Made by a program: the position numbers and the translations under genes. From assembly GCA_026182355.1 (NCBI GenBank), contig JAPFBL010000528.1:107001-171000 (forward strand): DNA of 64,000 nt, read 5' to 3'. Below the pieces are notes generated by a model that saw only the letters and a list, made by a program, of their open reading frames with translations, ran no database searches and had not been told where the DNA came from. Of the stretch, positions 1 to 11,760 are shown in pieces. The DNA is from Hermatobates lingyangjiaoensis. Taxonomy: Eukaryota > Arthropoda > Insecta > Hemiptera > Hermatobatidae. Position 1 is the stretch's first letter; every line of letters starts with the position of its first letter.

Positions 1-996
1 ATTTAGAATAATTTAAGAATTCTCAGTTTTCTTCTTATTGTAGATCTTACAATAAGAACAAAGGAAAAAATTCTTAGATATTAGATATATTAATATATTA
101 TTTATTTATAAATTATATATTAATAGTATTTATAGGAATATATTAGATATATTCTTGGATATTACCGTTTTTTCCTCCAAATTTTCTTTTGTTCTCATAA
201 AAACAGTTCCTCTATGCTTGGTAATTAAAACTTTTAAAATCAGATGTAGTAAATTGTTTACCACTTAATGAGTTCTTCTAAATTTATTAGAAAAAGAAGA
301 GATGAAAAAGAAGATCTTCTTGCATTTAATTCATTAAATTTTTTTTAATAATATTTAATTAAATTATATGAAAGATCTGGACACAATTAGAAAACAATGT
401 GTAAATTTAACGAATCATAGCAGATTGAATAATACATCTCAACTCATTGGAAAAAGCAAAACGCTAATATAGAACTTTGTTCTAATGAATTTCAAATATT
501 TTAAAACAACTTAAAAACATAGTTATAAATAAAATGATAAATCATGTAACAGATATATAATATAATAATAATAAAAGAATTAGACAAAACAATAAAACAA
601 TTATAATACATAATTACGCCTGTTTTATTTTTTTATATGACACTTTGTTTTATTTTCTTCTTTTTATTTTTTATTTAATTTAACTTTTTTATTTTTATTG
701 TATTCTTGATAGAGAAATATATTCTATTTCAAGAATAGGTCTAAATTTAGTTTTGCTGCTAAAGTAAATAATGTAATTAACTAATTCAAAAGGAAAAAGT
801 GGAGAGATCTTCAAATGTCAAAAAATAAACAAATGATAAACGTCTATTTTACAAGTTCATAAGACTTCGATATTTTATTTCACGTTACTCAGAAAAATGT
901 CGTGTATAAGATTGTTTATTAAGATATTTAATTGATTGTATCGTTTCACGTATTGCCGAAGATTATTGGTTTTTATAATATTTTAACATGAATATT
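1..996. other. AT-rich, no feature seen
   Basis: Very AT-rich sequence with short A and T runs. I see no coding frame, structured repeat or transposon end here. Confidence 0.6.
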
Positions 997-1513
997 GGGG
1001 GACAGATCAGTGACATCGTGCTGCATCAGAACTGGTAGATCCGGGGTTCAATACCCACTCTGGCTCTTATTTCATATTCTCGCGGGAGCAGTGGTGAGCA
1101 ACTCATTTTATCTTGACCTTCCCCCCCACCAAAACTTCATCAGTTGTGATAATCTGTTAATCTTCAAAATTCCAGAAAGTCCTCAAAATATTTATTCTCA
1201 TGGAATTACAATCAACGACCTAAAAACTCATGTTGGTATAAAATTTCAGATTTTTTTTTTAGTTTTTCATTGCTTAACTATTTTCTATTTTTACACTCTC
1301 AAATATGCAGCCCCCCCCCCCCCCCACCCAGTTGCTTCACCACAGCGGTAGGTCCCGACCCTTTACGATATCAGGTACTGAATAATATCCCTTGAGTAAA
1401 ACATAATTTAGGACTCTCAATATAGAATGTTATTTGTCTATTATCGTAAAGGATCAATGTTTGGTCTATGAGTGTTCCTCCTTTCGGACTTCCATTACAA
1501 CCTAACCTAACCT
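997..1513 (+). mobile_element. Diverged tRNA-derived SINE, interrupted
   Basis: The left part (997-1100) matches the tRNA-like head of the other SINEs here, with a B-box-like GGGTTCAATACCC (1041-1060 area) and the following TTCTCGCGGGAG block. The tail resumes at about 1345 with the GGTCCCGA, TCAGGTACT and TTTAGGACTC blocks of the same family. It ends at 1500-1513 in AACCTAACCTAACC. About 240 bp of unrelated sequence, including a C-run at 1312-1325, separates the halves. A long frame across it (995-1351) is a shadow of the repeat. Related copies: 6119, 32363, 47200, 49910. Confidence 0.7.
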
Positions 1514-2259
1514 GAATACTTATTATTTTTTCATTCCTTACAGCTTTTACAAATCGATGTTGATTTTTTACTATATTATGTAATAATTTTAATATAATTA
1601 TTTCAATAACAACTATCTGCAGTGAAGATGCAGTTATTTATGTTAATGTCGTTTATTGGTATTTTTAACAGAAAGAAGAAAAAAACAAATTGAAAAATTG
1701 GAATTGTTGCAATGAACTGGTATAATTGACATAGTCATACATTTCACTTGTATAACATGAATGTGAAACATACAATTTCCAAGTAGCCTAAATCATGAAG
1801 TTTTAGAGCACATACGGTTATTGGAGGTCTATCTCAAAAACCATAAGAGACATCTGATAGCAGCATGCAACTTTATTAATTTAGAATGGATTATACAATG
1901 TTATTATACCACTTAAAATGCTAAAAGTGTATGGCATTCTAATAATGTGTGCCGGCTGTTATTAATAAATCTGAATTAAAAGAAGTTGAGAGGTAGTGAC
2001 TTGTATTCCTTGTGTTTATGTGTGTCCAATAAGAAAAACACATTATTTTTAATTTGCAAAACAATGAATCCTGATTGAATATAGCACTAAACTTATGCTC
2101 ATAAATACTATTTCAAAAACCATTGTTTGTTAGTCACTTAAATTCAATGAAGAAGGAACCATTAAAAATGAATTGCATTATAAATTCAAAGTTAGAAAAC
2201 AAAAAGCCCTATTGACAATAGCTACCATTGATAAGGTGATTGTCAAAGAGGAGAGCTAA
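1514..2259. other. AT-rich, no feature seen
   Basis: No coding, RNA or repeat signal recognised. Confidence 0.5.
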
Positions 2260-2496
2260 TTAAGGAGTAATATGCATAACGGTTAAGTTGAAGAGTGGTT
2301 GAATTTCCTTATCTGGAAGGCAGAGAGAAGCGACCCTAAGGAGAGGGCACAATAGGACCACATGCTTTGGCAAAACCTCCGTTATATATTCTTCCACTTG
2401 TAATGATCTTGACAACAGGTTCTTAACAATGGTTAGGCCTCTTGTTCTCACACAATCAGTACTCCACCTCAGTTTGTCTTTAATTGATTTTACCAC
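2260..2496 (-). CDS. Unrecognised 78-codon open frame
   Basis: An open frame of ordinary amino-acid composition (not the Ile/Tyr/Phe-rich type that AT-rich DNA makes by chance) in a slightly GC-richer patch. It contains a VEEYITEVLPKHVVLL stretch. I do not recognise a family, see no splice or promoter context, and it abuts the (TA)n tract at 2500-2613. It may be a fragment of a mobile-element protein, like the other coding debris beside (TA)n tracts here, or chance. Confidence 0.15.
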   Translation of the reverse strand: MVKSIKDKLRWSTDCVRTRGLTIVKNLLSRSLQVEEYITEVLPKHVVLLCPLLRVASLCLPDKEIQPLFNLTVMHITP

Positions 2497-2497
2497 C

Positions 2498-2613
2498 AGA
2501 CGTATCTTATAATATATATACTATAATTAATAATTACTATATTCAATATTATTATCTATATTATATATATATAATATTATATATAATACTATATATATAT
2601 ATATATATATATA
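2498..2613. repeat. (TA)n-rich tract
   Basis: TA-rich sequence ending in a clean (TA)n run at about 2591-2613. Confidence 0.85.
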
Positions 2614-2852
2614 GGATTCGCGTAAGTCACTGCATTTATCGACAAATAGTCCTTTACGTTAGATGCCAAGTATACTGCTTCTACTTTATAGATTTCAATA
2701 TGTAAATATATTGAGTACTGAAATAAATCGAGGCTTCTGTCTCCAAATCAGGATGAAACATAAATTCCTTAATATAAAATATAGTTATGCTGGAGCTGCG
2801 GAAAATTTTAACCATAACTTTTAAGATCAACTCATTGTTACCATATTATTAT

Positions 2853-2942
2853 TTATATATATAGTTAACACATGAAGGAGTAAATAAAAAATAAAGATAC
2901 ATCCTAAAGCTCACAACGATATTTCGACAAGTCGTTCGTCAG
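2853..2942 (-). mobile_element. Hammerhead-like module with tail and (TA)n
   Basis: On the minus strand, 2922-2942 carries CTGACGA, a hairpin GAC/GTC with loop TT, and GAAA. About 55 nt of tail follows (2867-2921) before the short TA tract at 2853-2866. Bases just before CTGACGA do not pair well with those after the module, so the stem I expected of a hammerhead is not evident. A second, partial GATGATCGAAATATC lies on the plus strand at about 2962, giving a rough head-to-head pair. Confidence 0.5.
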
Positions 2943-3066
2943 TGCCAGTTTGATCACTTAGATGATCGAAATATCTGTTGAATAGAGGTTCTTTCAATGG
3001 TGATAATCCTTATATATTGTTTTTCTTTCAATGTTTAACTAGTAGTCCTGTTGACCAATTTCAGTT

Positions 3067-3169
3067 CATTTATATATATATATATATAATTAAAGTTACA
3101 GCTAGAGAACACAAGAAAGAGAACTAACACTAACGAATCTCGATCATTTCGGCGTCTTGCCGTCTTCAG
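3067..3169 (-). mobile_element. Family D hammerhead-like module, tail and (TA)n
   Basis: Minus strand 3147-3169: CTGAAGA, one C, hairpin GGC/GCC with loop AAGAC, then GAAA. Four bases before the core (TCTC) pair with GAGA after it, as stem I would, and the nucleotides between fit a minimal stem III with C at the cleavage position. The tail runs to about 3090 and ends in (TA)n at 3070-3088. Among the best-formed modules of the window. Activity is untested. Confidence 0.6.
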
Positions 3170-3311
3170 GAGAGAAGAAGAAAATAAAAAGGAGAAGGAA
3201 TGAAGGAACGGAGACGTAAATGCGTCCACTGACCGATACAAACAGGTGAAGAACTGACCGAGTCCCGATAAACTATAGTTTTGCTTCTATTTCACGGTCG
3301 ACACTTTTATC

Positions 3312-3475
3312 AATATATATATATATAACACTTAAAATAAACAGTGACACATAGACTGAAATATAACATAATATATATATATATATATATATAAAATTCA
3401 CATAAGAGGTTATTGAGGATTTCGGTCATAAAACATACAACTCCTGATCATCAGCCGACGTTTCCCCAAAAGTTA
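3312..3475 (-). mobile_element. Family F tail between (TA)n tracts
   Basis: (TA)n runs lie at 3314-3328 and 3371-3393. The minus-strand sequence running from 3475 down to 3394 keeps AAACGTCGGC and CCTCAATAAC, blocks also found after the family F module at 27363, and ends at the (TA)n just as that copy does. The catalytic-type core is decayed here. Confidence 0.4.
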
Positions 3476-3954
3476 TTTAGCATTTTGAAGGCTAAAAAAC
3501 AATTTATTAAACGACATAAGTAAAGCAAGATAAATACATCATCGGACATCATCCAACAGAAAACAAACGACACAAACAACAATTATAGTACCCAGAGAAC
3601 CACAAAAGTATCATAAAATACCTAGTGTTATTATGATTATTATTATTTAAAAAACAGACATTTGTCGTTTAAACCTAATTGCGTATTAGTAATTATTCAG
3701 AACACCAAAAAACCACATTTTCAAAACAGCAACAAACCACAACAGACAGTAATAAACACAGCAAATTACAAAACCATGAACAAAAGAGTCAAAAATTAAA
3801 AGAAATTCAGAGGACAAAACAAAAACCTTACAAACATATTACCTTGATTTAGAAGAAACACTAATTTACTGGTCCATGCTTATATCTGGCTACATCATAA
3901 CAAATACACATATGCAGGAAGGTAATAATTAACTTTTTGGAACAAAGAGGTACT
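3476..3954. other. A+C-rich stretch, no feature seen
   Basis: The plus strand is strongly A-rich with C second (roughly 3520-3840) and few G. No frame or repeat match is recognised. A short (TA)n run sits at 3955-3969. Confidence 0.5.
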
Positions 3955-4154
3955 ATATATATATATATGATTGTACTAAAAAAACAGTGTTTCAATAATA
4001 TGTCGCTTGGAGCAGCACATGTAATGACAGTTAACGGTTGTTGTAATGTAACAGAAACCAGCCTTGAGTAAGTTTTCTTAAATTTGTTTATGATGTTTTC
4101 TAAAGTAGAAATGACAAATGTCCATTGTTTATTGTTTTTTGTTAGTTTATAACC

Positions 4155-4296
4155 CTGAGGATGTCTTAAAATAAAGACAAAACGTTGGCAAAAAGGTGAT
4201 TCCATATATTTACCCTGACCAAACTCCGAGAAGAAGAAAAAGTGTTTGTTAATATTTAGTGGTCAAGAAAACAGTACCATATATATATATATATAA
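4155..4296 (+). mobile_element. Family G module and tail ending in (TA)n
   Basis: At 4155-4183: CTGAGGA, one T, a hairpin GTCTT/AAGAC, then AAAAC, so the G expected in GAAA is lost. The tail includes AAAAGGTGATTCC and GACCAAACTCC and recurs at 41054-41112, where it also runs into (TA)n. Here (TA)n is at 4278-4296, on whose other side an antisense Penelope-like coding fragment begins. Confidence 0.5.
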
Positions 4297-4454
4297 ACTG
4301 GCAGCAGGTCTTCATCTAAGCATGTATTGTTAAATAGCAGAGCAGATTCTGCATTCACGATTTTTTTCAGCAATTGTTCTTTTTTTCTAATCACTTTTCT
4401 ATGCTGCAAAGGTAATGAAGATAATAAATTTCCACATATTGGAGGCAATAACAC
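4297..4454 (-). pseudogene. Penelope-like N-terminal coding fragment
   Basis: Read from 4454 downwards, the minus strand gives about 53 codons with RKVIRKKEQLLKKI, then LLFNNTCLDEDLLPVY, and then runs straight into the (TA)n tract at 4278-4296. The pattern (basic-leucine helix, then F-N-x-x-C, then LLPKY-like) matches the fragments at 20304-20468, 20526-20576, 24955-25035 and 56904-57010. I infer the N-terminal region of a Penelope-like element protein, upstream of its reverse transcriptase. No RT domain follows. Family assignment is by recalled pattern, not by search. Confidence 0.5.
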
Positions 4455-6118
4455 AGTCCAATAATTGATAACATATATTAAGGACTAACCATAACTAAAT
4501 TATAGAAGAAAACACTAGCTTTCTACCTACGAGGACTCATTTATTACTTTTATATTGGGATATTGTTATCTTAACAAACATGGGCACTTAATGATATATT
4601 ATGAAAATATTAGATGAGAAAATTAGAAAAACGCAAGGTAAGCATAAAAGAGCACTTTGGATAAAATACTACAATTACTCATTGCTGTTTTCGTGTAATA
4701 TACCTTTCTGAAATTAACTGTTTCTTTTATAATCGTAGTACAGAAGTAAATAAGAAAAAGGAATGAAAAGTCAGGTGTAAAAAAATGAAGTGTTGGTTCA
4801 TTTTTCCACAAACTTGTTCATTTTATGATATTTTTTAGTGGAGAGGCTTTCTAATATTTTTATTTAGTGTCGACCTGAAGGTAATTTGGTTTCTACAAAG
4901 TAGACTTCTGTGTTTATTGCCTTCACGGTAGTTCTTTGCTTGATAGTACTTTGAAGAAAGAGTCAAGATTTATTAGCCTTGTGAATCTCTGGAGTAGTTC
5001 TCGACAGTAGTAGTACCGTAGTTGGAGTGTTTAGGGTCATTTACTTCAAAAGATCGTGTTGTTAGCTCTTTCAGAAACATCATTAACGATTTAAATTGCT
5101 CTCAAACATAATTGCTTTAATTAAAAATGACCTAATAGTATCAACAATAGTAATATCTAGTTTTTAATTCCACTGTACAAGAAATAACTCGCTTGGAGAT
5201 ATTAATATACAGTAAAAAAAAAGCAGGTGGTCCTAAGAAAACAAGCACCTGATTGTTTAGTTTGAATTTTTTTTAGGGACCGTATCAATTATCGCTATTG
5301 GAAAAATGTACGAATTTTCTACAACAGGTGTCAGCAATCTTTAACACTAAAACAGCAACAGATAAAGTGTTGCTTATGAAATCCACAAAGTGCTACAGAG
5401 AAAATTAAATTTAATTTCTAATGAACACATTTTGAACATTCTGAGTTCTTGAAAAATAATAAGAATGTCTAAATGTTTCTTTCAAATACATTAAAAGGCT
5501 AAACTTAAATAATCCATCTATTTTTCTCTGATATTTTTCTTTTCTTAGTTTTCTCCATATCTGCCTTATTAGGGTTGAAATTTGAGATGGTGTTCGGGCG
5601 GAAATACCGGCTTTCGCGAGTATGACGTTTATTTTGAGCTATAAAAAACAATAAAATATACTTTATTTTTAATATTTTAACATTTAATATTTCAAGATCG
5701 CATAATGATCTTCCAATTTAGAAATAAAACACTAAAAAAATAACTAACACAAATAAAGTACACATAAATACTTTTTCAAAGTAATTTACTTTCCCAAGCC
5801 ACTCGGAGCTGCGGTGTAAGGATGAAAGAGCCACTGGTTGCCGACCCCTGTTCTACAACGATGATGACAACATCTTTGAGATACACGAGCACGTGCTTTG
5901 GTGCGTTTACACGCACCACCAACAAATCATCCAGAAAGATTCAGTGGACCAAAAAATGTGAAAAAAAGCACCTAAATTAAAATAATTATGTTTAATGACT
6001 ATAATATTTCAAGAATACTAAAGTAAAAAGAAAAGTGATATTTAAAATCATTAAGAATGAGTCAAATATTGTGCATTTATTATCATTGTTAAGTATTAAA
6101 AACTTAAAAGTTTTGATT
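4455..6118. other. No feature seen
   Basis: AT-rich with ordinary complexity. No frame, hairpin or known repeat was recognised. Confidence 0.5.
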
Positions 6119-6480
6119 CGAAGGGACCCAGCTAGCTCAGTGGTTAACATACTTTCCTCTGAACTGGTAGGTCTGGGGTTCGATACCCACCTGACCCTCG
6201 ATTTATTTACGTGGGAGGTGAATAAATCTGAGCACATCATCCCTCAGAGAGGATGTTAAACCGTTGGTCCTGATCATATACGATGTCAGGTACTCCTTAA
6301 AGATCCCTACTCTAAATTTATTTGAGTTAGGCCAAATTTAGGACTTCCAATGTAGAATTAACTCAATGTGGCTCCTCATTACTAAAATGGGTGCTAAATA
6401 ATAAATGAGCCACAATTTTTGCCTCTAGAACAGCCCTAAAAGGTGAAAGCCTTATAAGCGTCCGAAAACAAAGAAACAAT
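6119..6480 (+). mobile_element. Full-length tRNA-derived SINE with target duplication
   Basis: AGTTTTGATT at 6109-6118 is repeated at 6481-6490, which I take as the target-site duplication, giving a 362 bp element. The head has an A box (TAGCTCAGTGG, from about 6133) and a B box (GGGTTCGATACC, about 6176-6187). The body shares GGGAGGTGAATAAATCTGAG, TCAGGTACTC and TTAGGACTT with the other copies. The end is A-rich. It would be transcribed by RNA polymerase III and copied by a partner LINE (established for SINEs; partner unknown here). Confidence 0.85.
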
Positions 6481-6490
6481 AGTTTTGATT

Positions 6491-7379
6491 AGACTATTAC
6501 AAATAGTTATGAAATTATAAATTCTTCAAAACTTAAATGTTACATTCTATTCACCAATGTAACTAACTAACTATTAGTTAAATATAGCCAACAAATTGAC
6601 AAGTCTGGTAGCTCCCATGGCGAGTACACAAGCAGTGGTGAAACCCTCTGCGGACCACTCAATCCCACAGCGATAGCAAATCAAACCAAAGCCTGCAGTG
6701 GGCTTCACCCAACATAAACTAGATATGCCACCAAAACCTAAACATAATTAATAGTTTCTAATATGGCTATAATAATTATTCAATCATAATACAAACTTTG
6801 GCTCTTTAAATAATATATAAAATTTAAAACAAAAGCCCTTTTTCGCATCAAAACCTTTAAAATTTTCCCAAATAAATTGAAATATTTGTAAAATTAAGTA
6901 TCTGTCAAATTTCAGATCTTCAATCAGATTTCGTAAAAACTAAATAAATGCAATAATAATTATCTATTTTTTATTCATCCCGACAAATATATTTTTGTAT
7001 TACCTGTTTTTTGATGATCGATTTTAAGTTAGATTTTTAACTATTTAACTATTTTAACTATACATCTTATTTTAATTGCGCTAAAATAAGTAAAAGTGAC
7101 AAGGAAGTGCCGGCGGTCATTTTACAGCGGCTTTTTTAGTCTTATCCACATTTTTTTGTTAATTAACCAAACAAAAAATACGTAGTTCTTCCTCTAAACA
7201 ATTACCAATAAAGTGTTTGATTTAACTGTAATCTATATTAATATGTACATTAATCCAGATAAAGTCAGGATCCTTAGTAACAGAGAGAAGGCAGAATATA
7301 TAGTTTGTACACTAACACAAACGTACAAAGGCACCACATAAGCGCACACAATTACACACATACACACACAACATAAAGC
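6491..7379. other. No feature seen
   Basis: Mostly AT-rich. 6600-6735 is GC-richer and may be a degraded repeat, but I found no second copy. Confidence 0.5.
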
Positions 7380-7509
7380 GAGAGAGAGAGAGTAGGAGAG
7401 AGAGAGTAGGAGAGAGAGAGAGTAGGAGAGAGAGAGAGAGTAGGAGAGAGAGAGTAGGAGAGAGAGAGTAGGAGAGAGAGCAGTAGGAGAGAGAGAGTAG
7501 GAGAGAGAG

Positions 7510-7563
<54 letters not shown>

Positions 7564-7737
7564 TAGGAGAGAGAGAGAGAGTAGGAGAGAGAGAGAGAGT
7601 AGGAGAGAGAGAGTAGAGAGAGAGAGAGAGTAGGAGAGAGAGAGTAGAGAGAGAGAGAGTAGGAGAGAGAGAGTAGGAGAGAGAGAGAGAGAGTAGGAGA
7701 GAGAGAGGGTGAGAGAGAGAGAGAGAGAAAGAGCCAA
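7380..7737. repeat. (GA)n array with TAG-spaced sub-repeats
   Basis: About 360 bp of GA dinucleotide in which TAG interruptions recur roughly every 12-22 bases, so it is a nested minisatellite and not a plain microsatellite. The strands are purine and pyrimidine throughout apart from the T. The 160-codon minus frame across it (Ser/Leu repeats) is an artefact. Confidence 0.95.
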
Positions 7738-8287
7738 AGATATAGAGAGAACAGAACAGTCAGAGGACCTGAAAACGGATATTTCTATAGACAACTAGAC
7801 ATCAAAATTTTGACTTGAATACAGTACTTGCTTTCTACATCATATCGAAGGTAAATGGAACTAAAAAGGAAATTATGGATTTATGTGACTGAACAGCTAA
7901 CAGATCATAAGAACTTAAAAATAAATTATCTGAAATTAATAAAAATAATGATATAATAAAATAATACAGAAGGTATTGAACACAAATATGAAGTATTTGA
8001 AGTTCTTTACTTGTTTTGACAATGGAACACAGCTTGTGTTGGGTCAGTGTGAAGGACCCTGTACTTGTTGAGGCAATTTTTAGACACCCACCTATAAATT
8101 CAGTCTCACCTACGCTTATGACCTCACATGCTCTCCTACGCATGGATCATTTGCCTACGCGGCTAACAAACTCATGCCATATGGGTTGGCAAATAACATT
8201 TGTCTTCCATTATAATTCTAATAAACTAATCCATGTATCGTACAATGAAAAAAAAACGCCGACAGCATAGAAATGAAAAAAATAAAC
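7738..8287. other. No feature recognised
   Basis: 8038-8180 is GC-richer and carries overlapping short frames on both strands. Neither resembles a protein family I know. Confidence 0.4.
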
Positions 8288-8387
8288 TATATATATCTAA
8301 AAAGAAATTAACATTAACAGATAGGAATGAAGAAGAGAAAGTCACTACAGAAACTCACCTCGATTTTTCGACATCCGTCGTCATCAG
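8288..8387 (-). mobile_element. Family D hammerhead-like module and tail
   Basis: Minus strand 8366-8387: CTGATGA, one C, hairpin GAC/GTC with loop GGAT, then GAAA. The four bases before the core (CTTC) pair with GAGG after it, one pair being G-T. The intervening AATC ends in C at the cleavage position. The tail runs down to about 8300, where a short TATATATA (8288-8297) marks the end. Sequence upstream of the core (GTACTTCTTC, minus strand) is shared with the copy at 43655-43704. Confidence 0.6.
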
Positions 8388-10660
8388 GAAGAAGTACGAA
8401 GTACTGGCATTGAGGAGCAAACTGCAATTAAAAAGAAATTAAGATATAATTGAGCAACTACAAATTACATATTCTTAAATAAGGTATAAAAAACAGAAAT
8501 AAATAAAACCTACTACTTATCAGATAAGGGATATCGTTATCAGTTTGTTTTATTGAATTTTATATTGAATTTGATTGATGAGTAACTTAGCGCCGAAAGT
8601 TTTTAAATTCTCATCTTTAGCTGCCATTTGAGTTCTGTAAGGGGGTACGTGTTCTAATTTTATAATTTTGTAGCGAATTGACCATGGAATAAATCACATT
8701 ACCTGGTGTGTGAAGGTCACACGTTGTCATCTATCCAAATGTTAATACACCCAATGCTGCTTCACTTTGTTGACCTAACGGGACCTTGGGCACCAATACA
8801 GCTATGGCCTTTGTTTATTTAGTGTTTATTAAAAAACGATAATGGTTTCATTAAAAACGTAAGAATGAGCTGCAAGCTGGTTATTAAAAACATTGCAAGG
8901 TAATCATAAAACGTTGATATCTTTAGATCGAGGTCGTTTGGCAGCACCAAACGTGAAAAAAGCATTTCATTGATAGAGTATTAAAGAACAGGAAGTATGC
9001 AATGTGTGAAGGTATCCTTGCTCTCAATTCACCCGTCAACAAGTCAGCTAAGGTGAGTACCATAATTGTGCTCATTATGATACCTGCGACTTGAAGGTTA
9101 CTGCCACCATCAAACAGAAGGGCATTTGTGCTTCATAGAAGCTTAACACGATAGTACAGTGTGTATACCAAGAGAAAAACTTTCAATTACAAACATGACA
9201 ATTTTCATTAATATCTTCTTTTATGCAATGTTTTATACCAAAATCCGCTGAAAAATACCCGTTACTATTACATATTCCATTAATAATTACTGAGAAAACA
9301 GATTCCTTGTGCTAGGAAGAGACATGAACTTTAAGGCTTCATGTTATTGTTGAAAATACATATATATATTTCTGCGTACATATAACTTTCTGAACTATAT
9401 TTATTGTTTTTCGTATATTTCTTCTCTTATATTAACATTGAAACAATTTTACTTCAGTCCTAGTTTCTTCCTTGCTTGATACTAACAGAAAACAAACGAA
9501 GAATGACCTTAGCTTTCTGTTCACCAAATTCCCATCTGCCTCGTTCTCTGGTTAGCTTTTCTTAAAATATATAACAAAGATAAATATTTTTATTTTATCT
9601 GTATTTGATCAATTGTTTCTAGATGTCATTAAATTTTTTGTTAATTATTTTTTTATGTAAATTATTCCCAAAATGGTTTATCTAGTTCATGTTTACCTTT
9701 TTTTAAGAACTACTAACAAACAACATTTAATCGTAATATTTGATAGAAATATTTCTTTCAAAACTGTTAACTAAGACAATAGTATATAAAAAGCAAAAAA
9801 AAAATGACATTTTTATATCAATATTAATCATGTTAGAGCAGGCTTAATAAAATAACCAAACACAATGGATAAAATCTTAATAGAAGACCTTTAAGGAATG
9901 GTTTTCTCATCCGCTGAACTTCCAAATACGCATAACGAAACCATAAGTATTATTCAGAAAAATAAATTAGTGAGACATATTATATTTTTTATTATGTAAT
10001 CAATATTATATTCCAACTTGTGAAAACAATATAACTATGAAGTTAACATTTTATTCGTCAAAGTTCATATTAATTTTAAATTATTATATTATTTAAACAT
10101 AAATTCCACGCAGGTATTCTATTCTAGAATATTTTAGGTGAAATTAAATAAACATCTCCAGTAAGTTAAATTCAGTCGATTAAATATTTGAGTTGTAATG
10201 TTGAATTCTTTGCAGAAATCAAATGTTTGGAGGTATTTGGCTTTTTTTTTTATCTAATATATAACATTTTTATATATTTTAGATATAAATGAAAGAATTG
10301 ATGGTTAATGACAGGTTAGGTTTTCATGTACATTAGTGATATACTTGACACACGTAGGTAATAGGTTCTGACTCCTTCAGTAAGGCTAATGGTATCCATT
10401 AAACCTATCTCATTTTGAATTCACATTATTCTAATACTGATATAAGGTAGAGTGCTTATTTTATTGGAAAGATAAACTACAACCATATAAAGAATATATT
10501 GGATGTAAAATATTTTTCTTTCAAATTATGTGAGCTATACAAAAGCATTAAGCTCTATACACATTTTACTGTGGTTTACATATTTAACTAATAAAAAACA
10601 TATAATGGCTGAATTAATGTTTAATAATATTCTATTTCCAGAATCTTTCGACTATTATCA
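8388..10660. other. No gene seen; GC-richer island at 8640-9150
   Basis: 8640-9150 has a more balanced composition than its surroundings and could be an old unclassified repeat. No frame or terminal structure was found. 9151-10660 is AT-rich and featureless. Confidence 0.4.
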
Positions 10661-10665
10661 ACATC

Positions 10666-10690
10666 ACTTGAGGGTGCAGAGCATGCGAAA
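10666..10690 (+). ncRNA. Family H hammerhead-like module (decayed)
   Basis: TTGAGGG, one T, a hairpin GCA/TGC with loop GAGCA, and GAAACCAGTCGG. The paired motif at 42482-42504 has the same hairpin arms and GAAACCGGTTGG, so they are related. The first conserved box departs from CTGANGA in both copies, so activity is unlikely. Confidence 0.35.
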
Positions 10691-11189
10691 CCAGTCGGGC
10701 GAATACAACATCGATTCACGGTGTATGGTGGATTTTTAGAGTAATTTGATGTTCGTTTTGTATATAAATTAACTATACATCAAAAAAAATATTAATAAAG
10801 TACGAAGCACAGTATAGATACATAAAAAACAATGTAAAATAACATCAATATTTAAAAATTTCTTTTTGGCGACGATGTTGTTAATAAATCACTATGAATC
10901 AGTTTTTTTATGTATTTTTTTAAAAATAAGATATTTTAAATATTAACACATTAAAAACAACTTTAATAGCATAGGATGTAAATGTTTGGTATTTCACAGC
11001 ATTAGACATTATATTGTAGAATCCTACTTTGCACAATATCATAAAATTGAGCAAATAACTTATTTGATTCAAGTAAACACAAGTCAACAAATTGATGGAG
11101 GAATTAATAAGAGTCTTATTGAAGTTTGCTGTCCTTGTAAATAAGTACCTTTCAATCATTTAACGGTTGTGTTAAAAGAATGTTGTTTA
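10691..11189. other. No feature seen
   Basis: AT-rich. A 79-codon minus frame (10920-11159) has the Ile/Asn/Tyr-rich look of chance translation. Confidence 0.5.
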
Positions 11190-11760
11190 ATTTATATGTC
11201 TTACTGGACCATGGATGTGATTTAATGGTTCTAATGGATTCCAAGCTATCTCTACATCAATCGTAATGAAACGGCTGACAACTTGGTTAAACAAGGGACC
11301 TGTCTTCTCAACCGATGTGTTTATCATAACTGAATGCAGAAAAAGGACGCATCAGCTTAAGAATCAACCACTGGAACAAGGAGTGGCTTAAAGCACTGGC
11401 TCGTGGCAAGAGAGGGGAAAGCCTGGCATGCCCACGACCCATCCACCCAAACCGACAAGTGACGAAGGAGTGGTCATCGTCTATCGGGAAACATCAGCCT
11501 CATGTCAAAGATCAACCAACCCTAGAGTATCTTCTGAGCCATCATGAGTCAATGTATGCACAACATTTGAAGGCCTGCCTACTCTCGAAATGATAACCAA
11601 CTATAGCTGCTATCCAGCGCGTCACCTATTGGCCAAAAGCCAAGAGTAAGTTTGACTATCAAGGAAGCAATGTATATAAACATGAGTCATTGTTTATTAT
11701 AGCAGTATATCAGTGTTTACTCTATTCCTTTCCTTTCTGCCTCTCTATTTGAAAATCAAG
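11190..11760. other. GC-richer block, unclassified repeat?
   Basis: This block stands out by composition and contains TATATAAAC (about 11680), like a core promoter of an LTR. No terminal TG/CA pair, primer-binding site or second copy could be shown, so the LTR idea is only a guess. Confidence 0.2.

Noticed and set aside
995..1351. 118-codon plus frame
   Set aside because: Spans the SINE head and a C-run; no protein similarity.
1500..1513. Telomeric repeat
   Set aside because: Only two to three AACCT units, explained as the SINE 3' end seen also at 49910.
6123..6200. tRNA gene
   Set aside because: A and B boxes are those of a SINE head; the body and target duplication show retroposition.
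7312..7794. 160-codon Ser/Leu frame
   Set aside because: It is the GA array; length comes from absence of stops in the repeat.
11190..11760. LTR of a retrotransposon
   Set aside because: TATA-like box only; no terminal dinucleotides, partner LTR or primer site.
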